Source of the DNA: Microbulbifer pacificus
GTDB taxonomy: Bacteria; Pseudomonadota; Gammaproteobacteria; Pseudomonadales; Cellvibrionaceae
Assembly: GCF_033723955.1 (NCBI RefSeq)
Contig: NZ_CP137555.1
Span: 2,348,001-2,412,000, forward strand
DNA length: 64,000 bases
Direction: 5' to 3'
Below the pieces are notes generated by a model that was not told the origin of the DNA, searched no databases, and saw only the letters and a list, made by a program, of their open reading frames with translations. Numbering within the stretch: position 1 is the stretch's first letter; the number at the start of each line of letters is the position of its first letter. A program made the translations under genes and the position numbers. This document shows, in pieces, positions 16,906 to 25,743 of the stretch.

Positions 16906-17757
16906 TTACCTGGCTGCGGCTTTCGCTACTTGGCATTGCCGCTGCCAGCTTTTGCGGGCAAACAGGCGGTCGCACTCGCGGCCGATCACTGCCCGCAACT
17001 CCTCCAGCCTCTGCTGGGCACTGTCCAGTAGCGGTATCAGCTCACCATTCAGCTCCTCCCCCCTGTCTGCCAGGAAGTCACATAACAGGCGCAGGTCACG
17101 CCAGTCTCCCAGCGCGCTCGCCAGCGTTTTCAGGTGCGCACGGCGGTTGCCAATTTTCTTGGGCTTGAGCGGCTGCAACAGGCGGGTGTGGTACCACTGG
17201 TCTTTTACCCGTTTGCGCAGGGTGTGCATGCGGACAATGTCATAGTCTTCCAATGCTTCATTCGCAGCGTTGAATGTGCGCCGATGGCTGCGCGCGTAGC
17301 CGCGGATTAAGTCTTTTTTACCGAGATCCGCCAGATCCCAGTTGTCGATATGTTGCTGGCCCTCCCGCAACAACTCCTCCGCCTGTTGCAGTGCTTCCTG
17401 TGCACCGCTGGTGTCGATACGCGCTTCGAGCAGCGTTGCAGTTGCCGGAAAATGCTCGCGCCCCAGTTGTTTGACCAGGGCGTCGTACAGGGAAACCGCG
17501 TCGCGGCTGCCGGAGAGTATTTCAGCGATACCCCGGTAGTGGGCATTTTCGAAGCGATATAGTTGCTCCGTACTGTCGTCGGTTTTCTGTACCAGCCGCA
17601 TCAGCGCACGCATTTTCTTGCAGTGTTTGCGGACCTGGTGGGTGGCTTCTGGTTCATCCTGTTGGGTGATGGCATCCAGCGCCGAGACGATCTGTTCTCT
17701 GGCGACCCGCCGTTTTTCCTCGCTGGGCGGTTTTCGGGGGTGAAAACGGTAGCTCAT
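16906..17757 (-). CDS. CHAD-domain protein
   Basis: From ATG 17757 (GGA at 8 nt upstream) the protein has 283 residues, mostly helical and very rich in Arg, His and Lys: ATHQVRKHCKKMRALMRLV, YARSHRRTFNAA and MHTLRKRVKDQWYHTRLLQPL. This is the CHAD pattern of conserved histidines and basic residues on paired four-helix bundles, known to bind inorganic polyphosphate. There is no CYTH domain, so it is not a fused triphosphatase. It converges with the decarboxylase gene and diverges from ubiE. A role in polyphosphate granule association is inferred from the family. Confidence 0.88.
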   Translation of the reverse strand: MSYRFHPRKPPSEEKRRVAREQIVSALDAITQQDEPEATHQVRKHCKKMRALMRLVQKTDDSTEQLYRFENAHYRGIAEILSGSRDAVSLYDALVKQLGREHFPATATLLEARIDTSGAQEALQQAEELLREGQQHIDNWDLADLGKKDLIRGYARSHRRTFNAANEALEDYDIVRMHTLRKRVKDQWYHTRLLQPLKPKKIGNRRAHLKTLASALGDWRDLRLLCDFLADRGEELNGELIPLLDSAQQRLEELRAVIGRECDRLFARKSWQRQCQVAKAAAR

Positions 17758-17873
17758 GGTGGATTCCGGTATTCCAGTGGAGCCTTCAGTGTAGGTTTGT
17801 CCGCTCCCGGCGAGTGCCCAGCGGCCCGGCCCCATGTACAATGTCGCCCTGAATTTGGTACAGCAGGCGCAAG

Positions 17874-18623
17874 ATGACGGAACGCAAGACGACCCATTTC
17901 GGCTACCAGCAGGTGCCGGTCGAAGAGAAGGCCGGGCGGGTGGCGGATGTTTTTCACTCGGTGGCGGCGCGCTACGACGTGATGAACGATCTGATGTCCG
18001 GCGGTATTCACCGCTTGTGGAAGCGTTTCACCATCGAGCTGTCGGCGGCGCGCCCGGGGCAGACGATCCTGGATATCGCCGGGGGTACCGGCGACCTGAC
18101 AGCGCGTTTTTCCCGCATTGTGGGCCCTACCGGCAAGGTGGTGCTGGCAGATATCAACGCGTCAATGTTGAAGGTCGGGCGCGATCGCCTGCTGGATCGC
18201 GGCATTGCCGGCAATGTGGAGACGGTGCAGGCGGACGCCCAGTACCTGCCGTTTCCCGACAATACCTTTGACTGCATCACCATCGCCTTTGGCCTGCGCA
18301 ATGTGACGGACAAGGATCTGGCGCTGCGCTCTATGCTGCGGGTGCTGAAACCCGGCGGTCGCCTGCTGGTGCTGGAGTTTTCCAAGCCGCAGTCGAAGCT
18401 GCTGGAAAAGGTCTACGACCAGTATTCTTTCCGCCTGCTGCCGTTCATGGGCAAGCTGGTGGCGGACGATGCGGAAAGCTACCGGTATCTCGCCGAGAGC
18501 ATCCGCATGCATCCGGATCAGGAAACCCTGAAAGACATGATGAGCGACGCCGGCTTTGTGGACTGCGAATTCCACAATATGACCGGTGGCATTGTGGCTT
18601 TGCACAAGGGCATCAAGCCCTAG
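17874..18623 (+). CDS. ubiE: Ubiquinone/menaquinone biosynthesis C-methyltransferase UbiE
   Basis: The 249-residue class I SAM methyltransferase has the UbiE signatures [35 protein letters not shown] (SAM loop) and [34 protein letters not shown]. It methylates the benzoquinol ring in ubiquinone synthesis. The gene heads the ubiE-ubiJ-ubiB block, the standard order in gammaproteobacteria. A 134-bp perfect-palindrome element separates it from the next gene. Confidence 0.97.
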   Translation: MTERKTTHFGYQQVPVEEKAGRVADVFHSVAARYDVMNDLMSGGIHRLWKRFTIELSAARPGQTILDIAGGTGDLTARFSRIVGPTGKVVLADINASMLKVGRDRLLDRGIAGNVETVQADAQYLPFPDNTFDCITIAFGLRNVTDKDLALRSMLRVLKPGGRLLVLEFSKPQSKLLEKVYDQYSFRLLPFMGKLVADDAESYRYLAESIRMHPDQETLKDMMSDAGFVDCEFHNMTGGIVALHKGIKP

Positions 18624-18644
18624 TTCTATTTTGAATTTTGTGGC

Positions 18645-18757
18645 GGTCCGTCTGCCGGTGAGTGTTCGCGGGACACGCCGTAAACCCATCCATGGGGGCT
18701 CGGCTGCGGCCATCTAGGCCGCAGACGGTCCCGCGAACACTCACCGGCAGACGGACC
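18645..18757. repeat. Long perfect inverted-repeat element between ubiE and ubiJ
   Basis: Thirty-bp perfect arms (18645-18674 and 18728-18757) flank a 53-bp core that contains its own 8-bp hairpin (CTGCGGCC with GGCCGCAG around 18704-18724). No open reading frame is credible. The form matches a MITE or palindromic dispersed repeat. From memory, similar cores recur in related marine genomes, but I could not check this. Confidence 0.8.
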
Positions 18758-18792
18758 TTCGCATCCGAGTCTGAACCGACTTCAGAATAAAT

Positions 18793-19449
18793 ATGACCGA
18801 CCCCACCTTCCGCGCCGGCTTCGACGCCACCCTGGAAACCGCCATCAACACCGCCCTGCGCTATGACCCGGGCAGCCGCGCACGCCTCGCCAGGCTGGCG
18901 GGCAAGGTGCTGCGGGTGAATCTCACCGCGCCTTCCATGAACCTGTTTCTGGTTATCGATGACGAGGATGAGGGCGGCTATATCGAGGTGCACAGCCGCT
19001 GGAGTGGCGAGGTGTCCACGGAACTGTCCGGTTCGGCGCTGGCTTTCCTGCAACTGCTGAAAAACCGCGATGCCACCCCGGCGAAGCTGGGGGTGACGGT
19101 GCGCGGTTCCAGTGCATTGCTGGCGGAGCTGCAGTCCATCCTGCGTGATCTCGATATCGACTGGGAGGAGCCGCTGGCCAAGCTGATCGGCGATGCGCCG
19201 GCGCACCAGTTGGGCGCAGGCATGCGCATGGCGGCGAGCTGGCTGAAGGGTGCACTGGGTTCTGCACCAAAAGCGGGCGCGGAGGCGGTGAGTGAGGAGT
19301 GGCGGATGACACCACCGCAGGCGCAGTTTGAGGCGTTTGCGGAAGATGTGGCCGGGTTTGCCCAGGGGGTGGACCGGCTGGAGGCGCGCATTGAGATTTT
19401 GCGCCGCAAGCTTGAAGGCCGGGACCAGCTCGACGGCAAGGAGAAGTAA
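18793..19449 (+). CDS. ubiJ: Ubiquinone biosynthesis accessory factor UbiJ (SCP2 domain)
   Basis: The 218-residue protein has an N-terminal SCP2 lipid-binding domain (about 10-115; [37 protein letters not shown]) and a C-terminal helical part with [27 protein letters not shown], a coiled-coil typical of UbiJ. In E. coli UbiJ and UbiK scaffold the soluble ubiquinone-synthesis complex and hold the hydrophobic intermediates. Placement between ubiE and ubiB confirms the call. It ends 4 bp before the ubiB start. Confidence 0.93.
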   Translation: MTDPTFRAGFDATLETAINTALRYDPGSRARLARLAGKVLRVNLTAPSMNLFLVIDDEDEGGYIEVHSRWSGEVSTELSGSALAFLQLLKNRDATPAKLGVTVRGSSALLAELQSILRDLDIDWEEPLAKLIGDAPAHQLGAGMRMAASWLKGALGSAPKAGAEAVSEEWRMTPPQAQFEAFAEDVAGFAQGVDRLEARIEILRRKLEGRDQLDGKEK

Positions 19450-19453
19450 AGAC

Positions 19454-21091
19454 GTGCCGATTGCGAGAAGTCTGACCATTGCGCGGGTGTTCCTGCGCTA
19501 TCGCCTGAATGAGCTGATCCCTGCAGAGCACCAGCCCCTATGGCTGCGTGCTCTGTGGGCGCCGGCGAAGTTACTGCCACAGGGCAGCAAAGCGAAGAAT
19601 ATGGGCCGCGGTGAACGGCTGCGCCGCGCCCTGGAGGACCTGGGGCCGATTTATGTGAAGTTTGGCCAGCTGCTTTCCACCCGCCCGGACCTGTTGCCGC
19701 CGGATATGGTGCAGGAGCTGAACCAGCTGCAGGACAATGTGCCACCCTTCCCCGCCGACCAGTGCATCGCGCGCATCGAAGCGGCACTCGGCGCACCGGT
19801 GGACGAGCTGTTTGCGGATTTCGAGCGCGCGCCGCTGGCATCTGCTTCGGTCGCCCAGGTACACGCGGCGAGACTGAAAGATAAAGATGGCCAGCCGGGA
19901 CAGGCGGTGGTGGTGAAGGTGCTGCGGCCGGGCATCGACAAGGTGATCCAGCAGGATCTGGAACTGCTGCACCATATCGCCCGCTGGATTGAGCGTTATC
20001 TGCCGGACGGCCGTCGCATGCGCCCGGTGGAGGTGGTGGAGGACTACCGCCACACCATCGAGGGCGAGCTGGATCTGGTGCGCGAGGCGTCCAGCGGCTC
20101 CGAGCTGAAGCGCAACTTTGCCAACTCCCCGCTCCTCTATATCCCCGAGGTCCACTGGGACTATACCCGCGAGAATGTGCTGGTGCTGGAGCGCATCCAC
20201 GGCATTCCGGTGACCGACCTGGCGCAGCTCAGGGCGCAGAACACCAATATGGAGCTGCTGGCCGAGCGCGGGGTGGAGATCTTCTTCAAGCAGGTGTTCG
20301 AGCACAATTTCTTCCACGCGGACATGCACCCCGGGAATATCTTCGTGTCCCGTGAGCATCCCGAGCGGCCCAAATATATCGCCATCGACACCGCCATTGT
20401 CGGCAGCCTGAGCCGCGAGGATCAGTATTATTTGGCGCGCAATTTGCTGGCTATGTTTCGCCGCGACTATCGCATGGTGGCGGAGCTGCACGTGCAGAGC
20501 GGCTGGGTGCGCCGGGATACGCCGGTCAACGCGTTCGAGGCGGCGATTCGCTCGGTGTGCGAGCCGATCTTCGAAAAACCTCTGGGCGAGATTTCCTTTG
20601 CGCGGGTGTTGATTAGCCTGTTCCAGACTGCGCGGCGCTTCGATATGGAAGTGCAGCCGCAGCTGGTGCTGTTGCAGAAGACCTTGCTGAATATCGAAGG
20701 ATTGGGGCGTCAGCTTTATCCGCAGCTGGATCTGTGGAAGACTGCCCATCCATTTTTGGAGCGGTGGATGCGCGAGCGCATCCACCCCAAGACTATCCTC
20801 GGTGAAATCCGTCGATATGGCCCAGAATGGTTGGAAAAATTCCCGCAACTGCCGCAACTGGCGTTTTCCGCACTGGAACAGGGGCGGGAACTTGGGCCGC
20901 AGTTGCAGCATCTGAGTGAGCAGCTGGCGGGCAGCAGGCGCCGTGGACGGGCGCGCTACGCGCGTATGATCGTCGGCGGCTTGCTGGCCGCGGGCGCGGC
21001 GTTACTGGCTTCCCCCGGGCTGCTGGCGCAGGTGCCGGCAATGAGTTGGGCGATGGGAGCGGCTGCGCTGGCCCTGCTGCTGTGGCCGTGA
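19454..21091 (+). CDS. ubiB: Ubiquinone biosynthesis regulatory ATPase UbiB
   Basis: GTG at 19454 gives 545 residues (546 in E. coli) and aligns with the family N-terminus; upstream in-frame codons overlap ubiJ. The atypical kinase-like motifs are present: [16 protein letters not shown] (the KxGQ motif), the alanine-rich [11 protein letters not shown] loop replacing the Gly-rich loop, [19 protein letters not shown] (catalytic loop) and AIDTAIVG, where a usual Asp-Phe-Gly is replaced. Two hydrophobic helices at the C-terminus anchor it in the inner membrane. It supports ubiquinone synthesis, probably by extracting lipid intermediates with ATP hydrolysis. Confidence 0.96.
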   Translation: MPIARSLTIARVFLRYRLNELIPAEHQPLWLRALWAPAKLLPQGSKAKNMGRGERLRRALEDLGPIYVKFGQLLSTRPDLLPPDMVQELNQLQDNVPPFPADQCIARIEAALGAPVDELFADFERAPLASASVAQVHAARLKDKDGQPGQAVVVKVLRPGIDKVIQQDLELLHHIARWIERYLPDGRRMRPVEVVEDYRHTIEGELDLVREASSGSELKRNFANSPLLYIPEVHWDYTRENVLVLERIHGIPVTDLAQLRAQNTNMELLAERGVEIFFKQVFEHNFFHADMHPGNIFVSREHPERPKYIAIDTAIVGSLSREDQYYLARNLLAMFRRDYRMVAELHVQSGWVRRDTPVNAFEAAIRSVCEPIFEKPLGEISFARVLISLFQTARRFDMEVQPQLVLLQKTLLNIEGLGRQLYPQLDLWKTAHPFLERWMRERIHPKTILGEIRRYGPEWLEKFPQLPQLAFSALEQGRELGPQLQHLSEQLAGSRRRGRARYARMIVGGLLAAGAALLASPGLLAQVPAMSWAMGAAALALLLWP

Positions 21092-21193
21092 GCGGCTTGC
21101 TGGACACGGTGCCGCGCGCCAACAAGGCATAAAACGACAGCCGGCAGCCCGACGGTCCAGCCTACAATAACGAATGCAGTAAGGATGCGAGTC

Positions 21194-21592
21194 GTGAGTG
21201 AAACCGATTTTACCCAGGCGGTCAGCTGGAACAGCGACGGCCTGGTGCCCGCGATAGCCCAGGATGTGAAAACTGGCAGGGTGCTGATGATGGCGTGGAT
21301 GAATCCCGAATCCCTGCGTCTCACGGTGGAGGAAGGTCGCGCCGTCTACTGGTCGCGCTCTCGTGGCAAACTTTGGCGCAAGGGCGAATCCTCCGGGCAT
21401 GTGCAGCAGGTGCGGGAAATCCGCCTCGACTGCGACGGTGACACCATCGTACTGCTGGTGGAACAATTGGGTGGCATTGCCTGTCATACCGGGCGCACCA
21501 GCTGTTTTTACCAGGTACTGGAAAACGGCCAGTGGCAGATCCGCCAGCCAGTGATTGCCGACCCGGAAGCCATTTACGCAGGGAAGAAATAA
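21194..21592 (+). CDS. hisI: Phosphoribosyl-AMP cyclohydrolase HisI
   Basis: The third step of histidine biosynthesis: it opens the purine ring of phosphoribosyl-AMP. The Shine-Dalgarno AAGGA (21181-21185) overlaps the ATG at 21185 and is 8 nt from GTG 21194, so I take GTG, giving 132 residues. Signatures are [28 protein letters not shown] and the metal-site CDGDT...[13 protein letters not shown]. HisI and HisE are separate genes here, 6 bp apart, unlike the fused HisIE of enterobacteria. Confidence 0.95.
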   Translation: MSETDFTQAVSWNSDGLVPAIAQDVKTGRVLMMAWMNPESLRLTVEEGRAVYWSRSRGKLWRKGESSGHVQQVREIRLDCDGDTIVLLVEQLGGIACHTGRTSCFYQVLENGQWQIRQPVIADPEAIYAGKK

Positions 21593-21598
21593 GCTGTC

Positions 21599-21946
21599 AT
21601 GAGCAATATGCTGATACAACTGGACCGGGTACTGCGGCTGCGCATGCAGCAGGGAGATGCGGAGGCATCCTATGTGGCGAGCCTGCACCACAAGGGACTG
21701 AACAAGATTCTGGAAAAGGTCGGCGAGGAAGCCACTGAGCTGGTGATCGCGGCCAAGGATGCCGAGGGCAAGGGCAAGGGCAGCGCCGAGCACAAGGCGC
21801 TGATCGGTGAAACCGCCGACCTCTGGTTCCACTCGCTGGTGATGCTCGCGCATCTGGGCAGCGACTCCCGCGAGGTGCTCGACGAGCTGGGCCGTCGCTT
21901 CGGCCTGTCAGGGCTGGAAGAAAAGGCCGCGCGCCAGCAGGATTGA
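21599..21946 (+). CDS. hisE: Phosphoribosyl-ATP pyrophosphatase HisE
   Basis: This 115-residue all-alpha NTP pyrophosphatase (MazG-like fold) removes pyrophosphate from phosphoribosyl-ATP, just before HisI. The metal-binding pattern [14 protein letters not shown] and [14 protein letters not shown] shows the conserved Glu and Asp residues. It starts 6 bp after hisI and is followed by tatA at 60 bp, a gene order shared by many gammaproteobacteria. Confidence 0.95.
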   Translation: MSNMLIQLDRVLRLRMQQGDAEASYVASLHHKGLNKILEKVGEEATELVIAAKDAEGKGKGSAEHKALIGETADLWFHSLVMLAHLGSDSREVLDELGRRFGLSGLEEKAARQQD

Positions 21947-22006
21947 TTAAAAGCCCGCAACCGCGGGATCGACACAAAACCAAGAACACTTTCAGGAGCA
22001 TTTCAC

Positions 22007-22258
22007 ATGGGTATTAGCTGGCAACAATTACTGATCCTGCTGGTCATCGTACTGCTGATCTTCGGCACCAAGCGCCTGCGCAATCTTGGCGGCGACCTCG
22101 GCGGTGCTATCAAGGGCTTCAAGAAGGCCATGAAGGAAGAGGAAAAGAAAGGCGAAGACGAGGACAAGGACAAGGACCCGGAACTGCTGGGCAAGGACGA
22201 CAGTGTGAAGCCGCAGCAGAAAACCTCGAGTGAAGAAAAGCAGTCCCAGGACAAATAA
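22007..22258 (+). CDS. tatA: Sec-independent translocase protein TatA
   Basis: The 83-residue protein has a single N-terminal transmembrane helix (about 6-20), the hinge [24 protein letters not shown] and a charged C-terminal tail, which is the TatA plan. TatA oligomers form the passage for folded twin-arginine substrates. AGGAG lies 7-8 nt upstream of ATG. The first gene of the tatABC operon. Confidence 0.96.
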   Translation: MGISWQQLLILLVIVLLIFGTKRLRNLGGDLGGAIKGFKKAMKEEEKKGEDEDKDKDPELLGKDDSVKPQQKTSSEEKQSQDK

Positions 22259-22287
22259 TCCTCCGCAGGCCACTGAGCGATTGACGC

Positions 22288-22950
22288 GTGTTTGATATCG
22301 GATTTTTTGAACTGCTATTGGTAGGCATCGTCGGCCTCGTGGTCATTGGCCCCGAACGTCTGCCCGACGCCGTGCGCACCACCGTGCGCTGGTGGACCAA
22401 GATCAAGCAGACTCTTGGCAATGCCCGGGAAGAGCTGGAGCGCGAGGTCGGCGCCGACGATATTCGCCGCGAGTTACACAACGAGCGGGTGCTGCGTGAG
22501 CTGCGCGAGAGCAAAGACGAGATGGAGCGCACGTTCAAGGATGCGGAGCGAAAGTTTGCGCAGGACCTGAAAGACGTGGAGCGCCAGGCGGAAGCGCTGA
22601 AGCAGGGAGTGGAAGCGGCTCCGGTACCTGAACCGGACCTGGAAGCGGACCAGCTGCGCGCCGCGCAGGACTATCTGCCCGAGCAGGATGCCGGCACAAA
22701 ACGCGCCGATGACTATCTGCCGGAGGATGAGGAAAGCGACGAGGACCTGGAGGACCCGGAATATCCCGAGCACCTTCACGATCACGGCGACCCGGAATTC
22801 AACCCGCACCATCCCAGCCACTTCCGGCACGAGGAAGATGAGGCCTGGGCGGAAGTGGATCGAGTCGACCCGGAAGCCGCGCCAGACAGCGAGGCCCCGC
22901 AGGCATCACCTAAAAACAAGTCGACCCGGGCGGAAGACAAGCCGCAATGA
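22288..22950 (+). CDS. tatB: Sec-independent translocase protein TatB
   Basis: GTG at 22288 begins MFDIGFFELLLVGIVGLVVIGPERLPDAVR, the canonical TatB helix and GPERLP hinge. The 220-residue protein continues with an amphipathic coiled coil and a long Glu/Asp-rich tail with two copies of a DDYLPE/QDYLPEQ-like motif. TatB with TatC forms the twin-arginine receptor. It is longer than the E. coli protein (171), mostly from the acidic low-complexity tail. It is 29 bp after tatA. Confidence 0.95.
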   Translation: MFDIGFFELLLVGIVGLVVIGPERLPDAVRTTVRWWTKIKQTLGNAREELEREVGADDIRRELHNERVLRELRESKDEMERTFKDAERKFAQDLKDVERQAEALKQGVEAAPVPEPDLEADQLRAAQDYLPEQDAGTKRADDYLPEDEESDEDLEDPEYPEHLHDHGDPEFNPHHPSHFRHEEDEAWAEVDRVDPEAAPDSEAPQASPKNKSTRAEDKPQ

Positions 22951-22995
22951 GCGGATTTTCCCGGGTGACCATCAATTTTTCTCGAGTGACTATCA

Positions 22996-23742
22996 ATGAG
23001 TGATAGGGAACAACCCTTTGTCGAGCACCTGATCGAGCTGCGGGATCGTCTGCTGAAAACCCTGTTGGTTGTGATCGCGATTTTTGCCTGCATGGCGCCG
23101 TTTGCCAACGACATCTACGATTTCGTCGCCGATCCGCTGCAGGCGCGCCTCACCGAAGGCGCGGGCATGATTGCCACCGAGGTAACCTCACCCTTCCTTA
23201 CCCCGTTCAAAACCACGTTCGTGCTGGCGTTTTTCGTCGCCATTCCGTTTGTGCTGTTCCAGTTCTGGGCGTTTATTGCGCCGGGCCTGTACAAGCACGA
23301 AAAACGCCTGATCGGTCCGCTGATGTTTTCCAGTGTGATGTTGTTTTACGCGGGCATGGCATTTGCCTACTACGTGGTATTTCCGCTGATCTTTGAATTT
23401 TTTATCAGCTCGGCGGATGCGGATATCAAGGTGATGCCGGACATCCGCAGTTATCTGGATCTCGCACTCAAGCTGTTTTTTGCCTTTGGTTTCGCGTTTG
23501 AAATTCCCATCGCCACCATCGTGTTGATCTGGAGCGGTGTGGTATCTGCAGCGGACCTGGCGAAAAAACGCCCCTATGTGATCGTCGCCTGTTTCGCCGT
23601 CGGCATGCTGCTCACTCCGCCGGACGTGATCTCCCAGACCCTGCTGGCGGTCCCCATGTGGCTGCTGTTCGAGATCGGGGTATTTTTCGGGCGCTGGATC
23701 AAGCGCGGCAAGCGTGAAGAGCTTCCCGAAGAAGAATCATGA
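22996..23742 (+). CDS. tatC: Sec-independent translocase protein TatC
   Basis: The 248-residue polytopic membrane protein has six predicted helices and the signatures FVEHLIELRDRLLK, TSPFLTPFKTTFVLAFF, PFVLFQFWAFIAPGLYKHEKR and LTPPDVISQTLLAVPMWLLFEIGVFF. TatC recognises the twin-arginine signal. A strong hairpin follows the stop codon, so the operon probably ends here. Confidence 0.97.
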   Translation: MSDREQPFVEHLIELRDRLLKTLLVVIAIFACMAPFANDIYDFVADPLQARLTEGAGMIATEVTSPFLTPFKTTFVLAFFVAIPFVLFQFWAFIAPGLYKHEKRLIGPLMFSSVMLFYAGMAFAYYVVFPLIFEFFISSADADIKVMPDIRSYLDLALKLFFAFGFAFEIPIATIVLIWSGVVSAADLAKKRPYVIVACFAVGMLLTPPDVISQTLLAVPMWLLFEIGVFFGRWIKRGKREELPEEES

Positions 23743-23745
23743 TCG

Positions 23746-23770
23746 TGGTGCGGAATTCTCCGCACCATTT
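23746..23770 (+). terminator. Terminator after tatC
   Basis: A perfect 9-bp stem (23746-23754 with 23759-23767, loop ATTC) begins 4 bp after the tatC stop. The tail is only TTTCAA. It is nearly symmetric and could also serve the convergent small gene. Confidence 0.55.
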
Positions 23771-23782
23771 CAATGGCCGTGT

Positions 23783-24019
23783 TCAGGCCGCCAAAATAGC
23801 CGCTATGCTGATACAGCCCAGCACGCCGACAGCCAGTGCAAACAGCTGCCGGTGCGACTTCCACTGTGGCAACAGCGCAAGCAGCGCCAGTGGTGGCAGA
23901 AACAGGGCGACGATGCCGAGCGGTGCGGAATCCGCAAAGCAGACCCGCAGCAGGTAAATCCACAGCACGGCACCCAGCACCAGCGTAATTACCAGCGACA
24001 CAGCGGCAACAGGTGGCAT
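23783..24019 (-). CDS. Hypothetical small membrane protein
   Basis: From ATG 24019 (GGGAG 7 nt upstream on the minus strand) the product is 78 residues with three hydrophobic segments (PPVAAVSLVITLVLG, APLGIVALFLPPLALLALL and LFALAVGVLGCISIAAIL). A basic patch QWKSHRQ lies before the last. No family is recognised. Its start codon overlaps the start codon of the divergent aminopeptidase in a CATG palindrome, so the two leaders overlap each other's coding region. Confidence 0.6.
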   Translation of the reverse strand: MPPVAAVSLVITLVLGAVLWIYLLRVCFADSAPLGIVALFLPPLALLALLPQWKSHRQLFALAVGVLGCISIAAILAA

Positions 24020-25199
24020 GGACGACTCCCTGAAAAATTTCCTACTGCTGACAAAGCTAGCTCTTTTCACCGGATTTGGCCGCAGCTGGCGTGTGGCTTT
24101 GCTATTGGCCAGTGCCCTTCTCGGTGGCTGTGAAACCATCCACTTCTACTCCCAGGCCGCCACCGGCCAGCTCAAGATTCTGGCCGGGCGCAAGCCCATC
24201 GACCGCCTGGTAAGCGACGAGCAGACCGATGCGAAACTCCGCCGGCAATTGCAGTGGGTGCAGGCTATCCGTTCCTATGCCGGCGCCGAACTGAATTTGC
24301 CGGTAGGCAGTGCCTACAGTGAGTTTACCCAGCTCGAGGGAGAGTACGCGTTGTGGAACCTGGTCGCAGCACCGGAGTTTTCTTTGTCGCCGAAGCGCTG
24401 GTGCTACCCCATCGCCGGCTGTGCCAGTTACCGCGGCTATTTCGACAAGGCGGATGCCGAAGCGCGGGCCGCGGACATGCGCGCCCAGGGCTACGACGTG
24501 TATCTCGGCCCGGTGCCCGCCTACAGCACGCTGGGCTGGTTTGATGACCCAGTGCTGTCGAGCTTTGTGGACTGGCAGCCGGACCGCCTGGCGGGCCTGC
24601 TGTTTCACGAGCTGGCGCACCGCCGGGTGTACATCTCCGGCGATACCCAGTTCAACGAGAGTTTTGCCACCGCTGTTTCGCGTATTGCGCTGCCACAGTG
24701 GCGCCGCCGCCAGGGGATTCCAGCCCCGGCGGTAGAAAGTGTGGCGCAGGCCCAGCGCGTAAACGGTCTGATGGTGACCGCGCGTAAGCAGCTGCAGGAA
24801 ATTTATTCCTCGAGCCTCGGCGACGACGCAAAGCGCGAGCAAAAGGCGCGCACCCTGCGCCAGCTGCGCCACTGTTATCGCGAGCTATCTAGGGGCTGGG
24901 AGCACGACGAGCAGTTCACAAAGTTGGTAGAGAAGACCAACAACGCCACCCTCGCACTGGTGAGCGAATACCAGTCACAAGTGCCGGCCTTTATGCAGTT
25001 GTACAAAGACAGCGGCAGCGACTGGCAGGCGTTTTATGTTGCGGTAGAGCAGCTGGGAGCAGAGGCTAAGGATTCGCGCAAGGCGAAGCTCAAGGAGCTG
25101 GGTAAGCGGGCGGAGAGTGCCGGCATTACTCAGACTTCCAGCAGGAAAGTTACCGGGCCGTCGTTGCAGAGTGACACCTGCATGTCGGCGGCGAACTGA
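24018..25199 (+). CDS. Putative metallo-aminopeptidase lipoprotein
   Basis: The 393-residue protein matches the bacterial 'putative aminopeptidase' family. A long n-region precedes a lipobox ending LLGGC (near residue 38). The zinc motif is HELAH (from 197), with a downstream ligand Glu in [10 protein letters not shown], and WDYDEQF-like helical C-terminal segments. The product should be membrane-anchored in the periplasm. ATG 24018 has only a close AGG; GTG 24093, just before the hydrophobic core, is an alternative start. The last 23 residues are read from antisense dtd codons, so the C-terminus may be a recent extension or readthrough. Confidence 0.8.
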   Translation: MDDSLKNFLLLTKLALFTGFGRSWRVALLLASALLGGCETIHFYSQAATGQLKILAGRKPIDRLVSDEQTDAKLRRQLQWVQAIRSYAGAELNLPVGSAYSEFTQLEGEYALWNLVAAPEFSLSPKRWCYPIAGCASYRGYFDKADAEARAADMRAQGYDVYLGPVPAYSTLGWFDDPVLSSFVDWQPDRLAGLLFHELAHRRVYISGDTQFNESFATAVSRIALPQWRRRQGIPAPAVESVAQAQRVNGLMVTARKQLQEIYSSSLGDDAKREQKARTLRQLRHCYRELSRGWEHDEQFTKLVEKTNNATLALVSEYQSQVPAFMQLYKDSGSDWQAFYVAVEQLGAEAKDSRKAKLKELGKRAESAGITQTSSRKVTGPSLQSDTCMSAAN

Positions 25200-25576
25200 C
25201 CGCCGGCAACGGGTAGCTCCGCTGGCATGATTGCACGCGCACGTCGCAGGAAATATTCGTAGAGCGCTTCCGCCTGCTGCGGGCTCGCGCCGCGGCTGAA
25301 GCTGGGGCGCAGGCCCTTTGCGGTATCGGCAACCAGGGTGAACTGGCTCACCACCAGCAGACCACCGCCCGCCTGCTGTACATTCAGGTTCATCTTGCCC
25401 TGTCCATCGCCGAAAATGCGGTAGTGCATGACTTTGTGCAGCAGTTTGTCCGCGGCCTCCTCGCTATCGCCCGCCTCTACCCCGAGCAGCAGCAGAATAC
25501 CGCGGTCGATGGCCCCGACGGATTGACTGTCCACCTCTACTTTCGCGTGTTTTACCCGCTGGATCAGGCCTTTCAT
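25130..25576 (-). CDS. dtd: D-aminoacyl-tRNA deacylase
   Basis: The 148-residue protein has the DTD signatures SQFTLVAD (catalytic region) and [11 protein letters not shown] at the C-terminus, with [13 protein letters not shown] near the N-terminus. It frees tRNA of D-amino acids and of glycine mischarged on tRNA-Ala. The 3' end overlaps the convergent aminopeptidase gene by 70 bp. Length and motifs fit the family (145 in E. coli). Confidence 0.96.
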   Translation of the reverse strand: MKGLIQRVKHAKVEVDSQSVGAIDRGILLLLGVEAGDSEEAADKLLHKVMHYRIFGDGQGKMNLNVQQAGGGLLVVSQFTLVADTAKGLRPSFSRGASPQQAEALYEYFLRRARAIMPAELPVAGGQFAADMQVSLCNDGPVTFLLEV

Positions 25577-25743
25577 CGTAATCCTCCCCTAAACTGCACT
25601 GGCACTCTGGAACCCCGACCGCGAATCGCTTAGGGTCTGTGCAGCCGAGTGTAAAGGTTCCTTAAACTGGCATCGACCACCCACTGGGCTAAAGCCCAAA
25701 ATGCAGTTACCCCGAATAACGCTATACAGACCGGAAGCCTTGC

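Noticed and set aside
21185-21193. ATG 21185 as the hisI start
   Set aside because: It overlaps the only Shine-Dalgarno (AAGGA 21181-21185), which is ideally spaced for GTG 21194.
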